Assembly: GCA_031553035.1 (NCBI GenBank)
Contig: JAVBLY010000006.1
Location: 1 to 64,000 of the forward strand
Source of the DNA: JAVBLY01 sp031553035
Lineage (GTDB): Bacteria; Bacillota; Clostridia; Peptostreptococcales; Anaerovoracaceae
DNA length: 64,000 nt
Reading direction: 5' to 3'
Shown: positions 25,206-33,185 of the stretch, piece after piece
Numbering within the stretch: the first letter of the stretch is position 1
Layout: each line of letters opens with the position of its first letter
Made by a program: the position numbers and the translations under genes
The notes under the pieces: model-generated
The model's database searches: none
What the model saw: the letters and a program-made list of their open reading frames with translations, nothing else
What the model was told of the DNA's origin: nothing

Positions 25206-28142
25206 TCACTTCGGGGTTCGACTCCCGGGTACTCCTGTCAGGATATCCCGGATGTGTTTGCCGATTTCTGTTCTGACAGCAGGATTTTCGGAACGGACAT
25301 TCAAAATATCACTTGCTATCCTGGCATTTATTCCGGCATTTTCATCTAACTCTTTCAGAAGATCGTAGTATTCAAGCAGATCAGCGTGTCCGCTGACAGC
25401 TCCCCTCAAAAAAACATCACCCGCATCATCTGCTGTAAATTTCCTGACCCTGCTTATCTGTAACATCTTGATTATATCATCCTTGGAGTATGCTGAATAC
25501 TGATTCTTGACCTTCCTGCTCCATTTGTTATAGTATTTGAAATCATCGATATTCCGGGGCAGATAGAGCATAGCCAAAAGGTAAGGATCAATATCATCCT
25601 TTTCAAAGTAACTGTCTTGTGACCTGCAGATATCTGAAAGGTCCATTGAGGTTAGGCGGGAAATATTTCTGTATGATTCACGCAAATATGAATCGAAGCA
25701 ATTTTCGCCGGTATCTTCGCCTGAACTGCCATGTTCACAGGAGATCCCCCTGAGGTCAAGATATTCGGAAATCAGTCTTCCGGTTACTTCCAGAGTTTCC
25801 AGCCGATATTTGCTGTCATAGTAGAAATATGAATATGCTTTCTCCTGATCGCTGCCATTAACATATATTTCTCTTGATCTTGAATTCACCAGATCGCACA
25901 GTGTAAGCAGGTCTATGGTTTTGAGAGGATATCTTTCCACAGGCTCATTCATTCTTTTTGCGAGACGGTCGGCAATGTTATGGAATGAATAATAGAAGTC
26001 GATATTAACACTGGCAGAATCTTTTATGTCTGTTTCCAGATCAAAGTCATCTTTGATAAGCTCATCGCCATAATAAATTCGCTGGAACGTTCGGTTGATA
26101 AAACGCATTCGCTCACTGCCTGTGAGTTCCTTCAGATATTCTTCTGCCAGATCGTCTTTGTTCTGGTCCGGAGTTTTTATCAGAGTAGCAAGCTTGATGG
26201 TGCGAAGGGTAATTTCACGGTTTTTTCTGGATTCATTATTTTCTATATGATCCAGCATATCAGAAAGCAGACCTAGACAACTGACTTTGTCTTTATCTAT
26301 GCGCCCGAGAAGGAATGCCATGGTTGTCAGCCCTGTGGGTCGGACCGATCTGTAATTCGATTTGATGAATTCATATATTTTTTCACTGTACTCGCTCCCG
26401 CTGTTACCTATAATATTGAGCATCAGAGAGGTGATATTCTTTGTGTATATCCTGCCGGTGACAGAATCTATATTTTCTCCCTTGATCAATGTATCCAGAT
26501 AGTGTTTTGCGCATAGATAAAACAGCATTTCTCTCTGGCGGAGCATATCATAGGCTTTATACGATAGAGCTGGACCATACAAGTTTCTTAGATCGGCATA
26601 GTTCTTTTTTTCAAAATAGATCTGAAAGGCTATCTTAGGAGCATCATCATAAATAGGCTCGAACGCACTTTTTTCGCGAAGATAATCTTCATGGAGCCGT
26701 ACTATGTCTATGCTATCCTGGTCAGTGCTCAGGCCCTCTTCGAAACGCATTATAAAATTGAGGCTCATTCTGTTGATATCCACTTTATGCAGGTTTTCAT
26801 AAAAAGTTTCGGGTGAATCCAGTTCCCGGAATTTTATATAGGTGTCTGCAAATTTTTTCAGACTGTCTTTTTTGTCCTTATAAACATCCAGCAGATCCAC
26901 CTTGTTGATGTAAAGAATGTTATTTGAATTCAGCGGCCAGTTTTTTCTTTGGTTGCCCAGAGAAAATGAAAGATCTGCATTTGTATTGATAGAGCAAACT
27001 ATTTTGACCTTGTCTTTTCTTTTTCTGGATGTTTTTGTTATAAGTTTATTGATATTTGCTTTTATCCTGTTCTGATTTTCAAAATCATTGTTTGTTATGC
27101 TGCTAATGCCGTCCATGAGAAACAGTATTTTGCTGTTGTTTTTCACTGCAAGTTTGTATGCTCTTTTGAAGGAAGATTTGATTCTATCGTTCTTTTTGTT
27201 TTCGTTGAAAAAAATGCTGACATCTATGTAAACCGGGAAGAAGTCGGTTTTATTTTTGCTGTACAGATCAAAAATATGATAATAGAGTGCCTGAAGAAAA
27301 ATAGTCTTGCCGGATTTATATTCTCCGCTTATATTAAGTGGATAAGTCTGGTCTGAATTTATTATTATATTAGTCAGCTGAGTGAATAGATCGTGTTTTT
27401 TTGCCTGCTTAGGTTTGGGTGTCCCGCTGCTGTCCTCATTGCTTCGCAACTTTGACATGGTCAGATAAAGATCTGACATCAGCTCCCATCTTCTGCCTTT
27501 TTCCATCACATCAGCAATATTTTCTGCTGCAATCAGATCGTCGTCTTTGTATGCTTTGCCGCAGAGGATCCTGATATTGGAGATATCCATCTGTGATCTG
27601 CTCAGGGAATCGATGTTAGTCAAAACATTATCGGTCCCGTTGCTTCGCGGCATTTTGGTAAGCTGCTTTCTGTATTCTCTGATATCAAATTCATTGAGAA
27701 CGACATACCTGTATACCTGGTATATGAACTCTTCCGGCTCATTATCATAAAATTGTTCTTTCACTGCCAGCAGCTTCGCCAGCTCTTCGGTGTTTGATTC
27801 ACTCAAATAGTGGTCTTCTTTCATAGTCTCGTAAAGTTTCGTCACGATATGGGGGTACACGTCTTCCGATATGTGGTCTTTCAGGCTGGCAAGAATATGC
27901 TCTCTGTCCATAGAACGTTGCATGTCGCTGATGACCTGTTTGGGCATCTTTTCTTTTCCGTTATATATCTTAAGAAGAAAACTCTGTTCGTACTCATAAG
28001 GAGCATCGTTAAGAAGGACCTCCGAATCCGTCAGTATTTCTACGAGACTTATGAGGGCCATGTATTTTGTTTTTCCGAAATTTCCGCTGCCAAGCAGTAT
28101 TCGAAGGAATGAATTGAAATCGAAAACGGTGCTTTTATCCAT
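25206..28142 (-). CDS. Large P-loop NTPase of unknown family (STAND-like)
   Basis: About 978 residues, no signal or membrane segment. The central ATPase has Walker A GEYKSGKT (273-280) and Walker B KILFLMDG (Asp344), followed by a sensor-like VKIVCSINTNAD segment and a winged-helix-like region; the last 500 residues are helical and repeat-like. This order (N-terminal helical region, NACHT-like ATPase, long helical C-terminus) fits STAND proteins, which act as signalling or defence switches. A second P-loop-like GSGNFGKT is at residues 18-25. The start is uncertain: ATG 28142 has AGGAG thirteen bases upstream; TTG 28181 is an alternative. It is divergent from the OmpA-lipoprotein gene. Confidence 0.65.
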   Translation of the reverse strand: MDKSTVFDFNSFLRILLGSGNFGKTKYMALISLVEILTDSEVLLNDAPYEYEQSFLLKIYNGKEKMPKQVISDMQRSMDREHILASLKDHISEDVYPHIVTKLYETMKEDHYLSESNTEELAKLLAVKEQFYDNEPEEFIYQVYRYVVLNEFDIREYRKQLTKMPRSNGTDNVLTNIDSLSRSQMDISNIRILCGKAYKDDDLIAAENIADVMEKGRRWELMSDLYLTMSKLRSNEDSSGTPKPKQAKKHDLFTQLTNIIINSDQTYPLNISGEYKSGKTIFLQALYYHIFDLYSKNKTDFFPVYIDVSIFFNENKKNDRIKSSFKRAYKLAVKNNSKILFLMDGISSITNNDFENQNRIKANINKLITKTSRKRKDKVKIVCSINTNADLSFSLGNQRKNWPLNSNNILYINKVDLLDVYKDKKDSLKKFADTYIKFRELDSPETFYENLHKVDINRMSLNFIMRFEEGLSTDQDSIDIVRLHEDYLREKSAFEPIYDDAPKIAFQIYFEKKNYADLRNLYGPALSYKAYDMLRQREMLFYLCAKHYLDTLIKGENIDSVTGRIYTKNITSLMLNIIGNSGSEYSEKIYEFIKSNYRSVRPTGLTTMAFLLGRIDKDKVSCLGLLSDMLDHIENNESRKNREITLRTIKLATLIKTPDQNKDDLAEEYLKELTGSERMRFINRTFQRIYYGDELIKDDFDLETDIKDSASVNIDFYYSFHNIADRLAKRMNEPVERYPLKTIDLLTLCDLVNSRSREIYVNGSDQEKAYSYFYYDSKYRLETLEVTGRLISEYLDLRGISCEHGSSGEDTGENCFDSYLRESYRNISRLTSMDLSDICRSQDSYFEKDDIDPYLLAMLYLPRNIDDFKYYNKWSRKVKNQYSAYSKDDIIKMLQISRVRKFTADDAGDVFLRGAVSGHADLLEYYDLLKELDENAGINARIASDILNVRSENPAVRTEIGKHIRDILTGVPGSRTPK

Positions 28143-28465
28143 ATGGCAACTTTTGCTCCTGTTTACTCCTGTTTTTACCAAAAGATCCAGTTTTCAGCCT
28201 TTATGGTCAATGCTTGTGATTTCATTATACTCTAAGAATCTGGCATCAATCCTTAAGATTAGATTAATAATGGCCGGATTTTCTGTTTCAAAGCTACTCC
28301 TGTTTGCTCCGTTTTGTTTTTTCTCATGAAAATATAATGTTCGTATACACAGGGATGCCCATTAATAAAAGCTTAATGATTTCGTTCGTTTTATGTTAAA
28401 AATCAGCAGTTATTATTTAGAAATAGGTACGAGATCCAAAGCGGTCTCACGGATAGGAGTAAGTT
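28143..28465. other. Divergent promoter region of the NTPase and lipoprotein genes
   Basis: The 323-base gap has no gene. On the minus strand a TATAAT occurs near 28,220 with a poor -35. The NTPase leader carries ACAGGAG twice just before the start and a third time near 28,295. On the plus strand a hairpin GAGATC / GGTCTC (about 28,430-28,447) precedes the AGGAG of the lipoprotein gene and recalls the GGTCTCA next to the ribosome site of the structured leader RNAs. Confidence 0.45.
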
Positions 28466-29683
28466 ATGACAACAAACAAAACCATAAGCATTAAGAAAAG
28501 CAGCATTTTGATCGTCGCCATCGTCTGCGCTGCCGGGTTGATATTTACAGCCTGCGCGCAAAAGGAGCAGGCAAAGACAGAAAGCGTCATCGTTCTTGGT
28601 AATCACATGAACACCCGTCCCATCGATATAAAAAACAACAAGCTGATAGATAATGCTCTGGACAGCCTGTGCAGGACAGGCGGAAAGCTCAGCGTAATAG
28701 TCGCTGACGGAAAACCTTTCCTTGCCGCCTCTTACGAGGTCGATGCCCCTAAAGACGGAGTATCGGACAAGGTGGTCGAGAAACATGTGAATTCAAACAA
28801 AGCTGCATTAAAGGAGGCAATGCTTTCATCGAATCCATATGCAAAAGTGGAAGAAACCGACCCTTTGAATGCACTTAAACTGGCGGGCAGGATATTCGCA
28901 AGCAAGGACAGCAATGCGAACAAAGAGCTGCTTTTCGTTCACACCGGACTTGCGACAACAGGGACTCTCAGGGATAACCTGACTGCAAATCCAGTAGATA
29001 TAGTCAAGTATCTTGAAGACCAGAAAATATCCATGACTTTTGACGGAGTGTCGGTGGTTATGACCCATATCGGTGAAGTAGCCGATAAACAGAATCCGCT
29101 TACCGATGCCCAGCTGGTCAATGTTGAAAATATATATAAAGGTATTCTGGAAAACGGCGGGGCCAAGGTCAGCATAGACAGAGGCGTAGAACCTTTTTCC
29201 GAAAGTAAAGAGCGTGATCTTCCAAATGTGTCAGTTGTATCATTTCCTGAATCGGAAATAGCCGATCTGGCAGGCGGAGAAAATGCCATTCTGGATGACA
29301 GCACACTGACATTTTATCCGAATAAGGCGGAGCTCATAGATCCGGCCAATGCAAGGGAAGTAGTACGACCATACGTGGATCAGATCAAGAAGAATGATCT
29401 TACAGTAGTTGTCCTGGGTCTTACTGCAAAGGTAGGCACAAGAGAGTCATCTCTGTCCCTGAGCGGTGACCGGGCAAAGACAATAGCATCTTTGCTTGAA
29501 GATGAGGGCATACCGGCATCCTCAATAAAAATAATAGGCGGCGGCTTCGATACATCTTTTTATATTAGAGACACGGACAAAAGCGGCAATCTGATTCTCA
29601 GCGAGGCTACAAAGAACAGGAGGGTCATTTTACTGAACGGCGGAACGGAAACAGCAAAAAAAATCGTAGCGAAGCACGGTTAG
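28466..29683 (+). CDS. Lipoprotein with C-terminal OmpA-like domain
   Basis: 405 residues. The N-terminus is a lipoprotein-type signal (basic start, hydrophobic 12-27, FTAC with Cys about residue 30). Residues 45-230 resemble a von Willebrand-like domain (VIVLGNHMN, ELLFVHTGLATTG). The C-terminus (about 275-395) is an OmpA-like peptidoglycan-binding domain with LSLSGDRAKTIASLLEDEGI and the NRRVILLNGG end. An OmpA domain in a monoderm implies binding to the thick wall from the outer face of the membrane. AGGAG precedes the ATG. It is followed by the structured RNA and two further genes in one direction. Confidence 0.75.
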   Translation: MTTNKTISIKKSSILIVAIVCAAGLIFTACAQKEQAKTESVIVLGNHMNTRPIDIKNNKLIDNALDSLCRTGGKLSVIVADGKPFLAASYEVDAPKDGVSDKVVEKHVNSNKAALKEAMLSSNPYAKVEETDPLNALKLAGRIFASKDSNANKELLFVHTGLATTGTLRDNLTANPVDIVKYLEDQKISMTFDGVSVVMTHIGEVADKQNPLTDAQLVNVENIYKGILENGGAKVSIDRGVEPFSESKERDLPNVSVVSFPESEIADLAGGENAILDDSTLTFYPNKAELIDPANAREVVRPYVDQIKKNDLTVVVLGLTAKVGTRESSLSLSGDRAKTIASLLEDEGIPASSIKIIGGGFDTSFYIRDTDKSGNLILSEATKNRRVILLNGGTETAKKIVAKHG

Positions 29684-29686
29684 GAT

Positions 29687-29793
29687 GTAGGTCTCAGCAC
29701 TGTCGGTTCTTAACCGGCTAAAGCCGGAGAACCTTAGTATTGGACCTACCTACGGTTTCCTTTAGAAACCGGGTTAGGTCTCAGGAGGACAAT
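29687..29793 (+). ncRNA. Structured leader RNA, copy A (riboswitch-like candidate)
   Basis: Intercistronic element between the lipoprotein gene and the gene at 29,794. Pairings seen: P1 GTAGGTC (29687-29693) with GACCTAC (29743-29749); P2 GGTTCT (29705-29710) with AGAACC (29728-29733), capped by CCGGC-TAAA-GCCGG; P3 GGTTTC (29754-29759) with GAAACC (29765-29770). TAGGTC at 29775-29780, just before the AGGAGG at 29783-29788, can displace the P1 5' strand. A second copy at 48,936 keeps these pairings with a different inner hairpin. I cannot match it to a known riboswitch class. Confidence 0.75.
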
Positions 29794-30249
29794 ATGTTTA
29801 CACGGATCATAAAAAACAAGCACAGAAGATCATATAGATTCACAAAAAACTCAGCCGGGTTAAAAAGACTGTCTGACGTACCAAATAGCGAACTTGCACC
29901 GGTACCATATATCGAACATATCGAGAAAGATCTCAGAAAGATCGAAAAAGAATTTGGCAAAAAGGTCAGGGAATGTAAAACTCTTGACCTTGATACGGTC
30001 AACAGCACAATGTTCGACATGGATATAGAAAATGCCAAAGCCAGGCCTCTGGCTGTGCTACAGGGACAGGTAGGCATACATCAGAGAATGATCAATGAAG
30101 TGGTTCTGAACAGGATCAGGAACAATGAGATCAACGAGCGGACGCTGGAAGAAAAAATAAAGCAGCGGAATGAGATCGATGATGCTCTGGCTGATGCAGT
30201 AGTAAAACTGACAAAACGAGATTTGATGGGAGGTGGATATCATGAATAA
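29794..30249 (+). CDS. Uncharacterised helical protein under the structured RNA
   Basis: 151 residues, basic N-terminus, mostly helical with heptad-like stretches (residues 45-75 and 95-145). No motif that I recognise, no membrane helix. The ATG follows AGGAGG by five bases, and this ribosome site is part of the structured leader RNA, so translation is probably switched by it. It overlaps the next gene by 8 bases. Confidence 0.7.
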   Translation: MFTRIIKNKHRRSYRFTKNSAGLKRLSDVPNSELAPVPYIEHIEKDLRKIEKEFGKKVRECKTLDLDTVNSTMFDMDIENAKARPLAVLQGQVGIHQRMINEVVLNRIRNNEINERTLEEKIKQRNEIDDALADAVVKLTKRDLMGGGYHE

Positions 30250-31111
30250 AAAGCAAAGAAAACTATACGAACCAAAAACCGTGAAAGACGAAAAGTCGCT
30301 GAACAGGGAAGTGGGCAGAATCAACAGAGCGACTATGTTCGACAATGTATTTGTGAAGATAATGGCATGTCTTATCATCGCTTTTGCAGAGGCAAATATA
30401 ATCTTTGTTGTTTTAAGAGATACGCTTGAGATGGGCATGGTGGAATCCATAACTATCATTCTCGCTATCGCTCTGGTACTTGTCTATCTGCCTCACAGTA
30501 TCGGGCATATGTATGCTGAAAGATATTATGAAGGCAAGGGCAATAAAGTTCTGTTTTACGGCGGAATCATACTTTATATTCTGACAATGGTTGCGCTGAT
30601 CGTCCCCAGGATATTTTTCTATCTGGAAAGAGGGCAGGAGCAATCCAGCAGCATAGTGGATCTTTCCGGCGGCACTTACATCGGTGCGGAAAACGAAATG
30701 ACCTCCATAGCAAATATATCCATGGTGGCGGTGCTCTTTGTTGTAATGATCGCATGCGGCTTTGTCCTTGCTCTCATATCATTCAAGGCATCCGATCCAC
30801 TCAAGAAAGAAATCGCAGATCTCACCATTGACAGATTTTATCTTGATCAGGAAATCAAACTGCGCCAGGCCCTGAATACTGAATTCGAAAGCAGAATGCG
30901 CATAGATGAGCAGCTGATGAAAGAGGAAGATAAAATGCAGCTTGAAGCTGCCGTTACGGAAATACATTACATCACAGAAAAAATGCGACAGAAATTCCTG
31001 TTTGAACTTGCAAAGAAAAGAAATGATCCTCAGGAGATTTCATCGATCCTGCAGCAGGAAGACCGCCTCTGGATAGATAATGCGTTAAAAGGGATGGCGG
31101 CACCGGAATAG
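30242..31111 (+). CDS. Membrane protein with long cytoplasmic helical tail
   Basis: 289 residues. Four predicted membrane helices at about 40-62, 68-88, 103-123 and 152-178 are followed by a charged, helical C-terminal region of about 110 residues, probably cytoplasmic and coiled-coil forming. Not recognised as a MotA/ExbB protein by sequence, although the layout is comparable. GGGAGG precedes the ATG at 30242; a GTG nine bases earlier lies inside the ribosome site. It is coupled to the upstream gene by overlap and may work with the OmpA lipoprotein across the envelope. Confidence 0.7.
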   Translation: MNKKQRKLYEPKTVKDEKSLNREVGRINRATMFDNVFVKIMACLIIAFAEANIIFVVLRDTLEMGMVESITIILAIALVLVYLPHSIGHMYAERYYEGKGNKVLFYGGIILYILTMVALIVPRIFFYLERGQEQSSSIVDLSGGTYIGAENEMTSIANISMVAVLFVVMIACGFVLALISFKASDPLKKEIADLTIDRFYLDQEIKLRQALNTEFESRMRIDEQLMKEEDKMQLEAAVTEIHYITEKMRQKFLFELAKKRNDPQEISSILQQEDRLWIDNALKGMAAPE

Positions 31112-31181
31112 TAATGAATATTTATTAATCCTTTATTATGATCTTATGGTATACTTATAAGGTTTGAGAAAGGAAAAATTA

Positions 31182-32999
31182 ATGGAAAAAAAGAAAATTA
31201 TCAACATTGCAGTTATTGCTCACGTGGATGCAGGGAAATCCACATTGGTAGATGCGTTTTTATCACAGAGCGGCGTCTTCAGAAGAAATCAGGAAGTTGT
31301 TGACTGTGTAATGGACAGCGACGACATAGAGCGTGAACGGGGGATAACGATATATTCAAAGAATTGCGCTGTAGAGTACAAGTATTACAAGATCAATATA
31401 GTAGATACACCGGGACATGCAGACTTTTCGTCTGAAGTGGAGCGGATCATGAAAACAGTTGACACTGTAATACTTCTAGTGGATTCAAGTGAAGGACCTA
31501 TGCCTCAGACCAGGTTCGTTCTTCAGAAGTCTCTTGAGCAGGGGATCAACCCAATTCTGCTCATAAACAAAATAGACAAGAAGGATGCCAGGATAGACGA
31601 AGTTGTGGATATGGTCTATCAGCTTTTCATGGATCTTCATGCAAATAATGACCAGCTGGACTTCCCCATACTTTACGGGATTGCCAAACAGGGTATCGTT
31701 TCATATGAACCGGAAGACGACGGCGACAGTATCGAACCGTTATTTGAGACGATCATCAATCATGTAAAGCCTTATCCTGACAGATCGGACGAGCCTCTGC
31801 AGCTTCAGATATCAACTTTGGGATATGACGATTATATAGGCAGGCTTGGTATCGGCAGGATAACAAGGGGAACCATCAAAGAAGCTCAGCAAGTAGCAGT
31901 TGTCAAATCAGATGAAGGCGGCAAAATCGAAAATGAAAAGACAAATCAGGTCTTTGTATATGAAGGTTTAAAGAGAGTATCTGTTCCGGAAGTTCAGAGT
32001 GGTGATATAGTGGTAGTGTCCGGAATCAGTGACATATCCATTGGGGATACCATTTGCACTGCCGATAGTCCTGAAGGACTGGATCCGATAGCAATCGAAG
32101 AACCTACGCTTTCAATGAATTTTATAGTCAACAGTTCACCTATGGCAGGTAAAGCGGGAAAGTTCCTCACATCCAGACACATCAAAGAAAGACTGCATAA
32201 GGAAATGGAAGTAAATGTGGGACTTCTTGTGGAAGAGACCGATTCCACCGATAGCTTCAAAGTTTCTGGAAGAGGCGAGCTTCACCTTTCCATACTTATA
32301 GAGAATATGAGAAGAGAAGGATATGAACTGGCTGTTTCAAAGCCGGAGGTCATCCTGAAAAAGGACGAGGGCGGCAGAACCATGGAGCCTGTTGAGAGGC
32401 TTATTGTTTCTTTGCCCGATGAATACTCGGGAACTGCCATTTCAAAACTCAATATAAGAAAAGGTATCATGCAGGAGATGAGCAGTCACGAAGGATACAC
32501 CACCATAGAATATCTGGTGCCGACCAGAGGGTTGATGGGTTATCGTTCTGAATTCATAAATGACACAAGGGGAGAAGGAACTCTGGTCAGAAGATTTGAA
32601 GACTTCGAGGAATATAAAGGCGAGATTCCGGAAAGAACAAACGGTGTGATCATTTCCCAGGAAGCGGGAGTGTCCACCCCATATGCATTAAACGCTATAG
32701 GAGAGAGATCCACACTTTTTATTGAACCTGGAACCGAGGTTTATGAAGGCATGATAATCGGCATGAACAGCCGTAACGAAGACATGGTGGTAAATCCCAA
32801 CAAGGCCAAGAAAAAAACAAATATGCGGGCATCAGGCAATGACGATAATATCAAACTGGCACCGGCCAGACTTATGTCACTTGAAGCGGCTCTGGAATTC
32901 ATAAACGATGATGAACTTGTAGAAGTCGTGCCCGATGATGTGAGACTCAGGAAAAAATATCTCAAAGAACTTGAAAGAAGAAGATCGAATAAAAAATAA
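31182..32999 (+). CDS. typA: Ribosome-associated translational GTPase TypA/BipA
   Basis: 605-residue translation GTPase. G1 is AHVDAGKST, G2 RGITI, G3 DTPGHAD, G4 NKID, and the C-terminal BipA domain carries NPNKAKKKTNMRAS. It binds the ribosome and helps 50S assembly and stress adaptation. Length and domain order are normal. The ATG at 31182 has AAAGGAAA upstream. It appears to be a single-gene unit. Confidence 0.96.
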   Translation: MEKKKIINIAVIAHVDAGKSTLVDAFLSQSGVFRRNQEVVDCVMDSDDIERERGITIYSKNCAVEYKYYKINIVDTPGHADFSSEVERIMKTVDTVILLVDSSEGPMPQTRFVLQKSLEQGINPILLINKIDKKDARIDEVVDMVYQLFMDLHANNDQLDFPILYGIAKQGIVSYEPEDDGDSIEPLFETIINHVKPYPDRSDEPLQLQISTLGYDDYIGRLGIGRITRGTIKEAQQVAVVKSDEGGKIENEKTNQVFVYEGLKRVSVPEVQSGDIVVVSGISDISIGDTICTADSPEGLDPIAIEEPTLSMNFIVNSSPMAGKAGKFLTSRHIKERLHKEMEVNVGLLVEETDSTDSFKVSGRGELHLSILIENMRREGYELAVSKPEVILKKDEGGRTMEPVERLIVSLPDEYSGTAISKLNIRKGIMQEMSSHEGYTTIEYLVPTRGLMGYRSEFINDTRGEGTLVRRFEDFEEYKGEIPERTNGVIISQEAGVSTPYALNAIGERSTLFIEPGTEVYEGMIIGMNSRNEDMVVNPNKAKKKTNMRASGNDDNIKLAPARLMSLEAALEFINDDELVEVVPDDVRLRKKYLKELERRRSNKK

Positions 33000-33031
33000 C
33001 TATATAAAAATATATAAATGCTGAAACTCGA

Positions 33032-33082
33032 TTGACTTTCAGATGAGATTAGAAATATAATGTGTGTGTCGCGCATTATATT
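33032..33082 (+). promoter_or_regulatory. Antiporter promoter with overlapping dyad
   Basis: TTGACT (33032-33037), 18-base spacer, TATAAT (33056-33061). The -10 lies in the left arm of an 11-bp imperfect dyad AATATAATGTG / CGCATTATATT (33054-33064 and 33072-33082). The dyad may be an operator at the transcription start, or the terminator of typA, since a T-rich stretch follows. Confidence 0.5.
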
Positions 33083-33185
33083 TTTATTATCTAAATAAAT
33101 TCTATAATTTTTTAGCCGGGTAACTTTTGAAAGGAGGTTAAGTCATTTATTAGTATAAATCTTTTTATATCTTGGAGGTAGTTTT

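Noticed and set aside
25207..25240. tRNA T-arm-like stretch (GGGTTCGACTCCC) at the end of the NTPase gene, as if an integration-site remnant
   Set aside because: One T-stem pair mismatches, no matching acceptor or 5' half lies nearby, and the bases are explained by the last codons of the gene on the other strand. No integrase is seen.
29742..29781. Integron attC-like arrangement (inverted GACCTA / TAGGTC with an inner stem and GTTAGGT)
   Set aside because: Only about 40 bases, the RYYYAAC core is not matched, there is no integrase, and both copies serve as same-strand leaders of genes.
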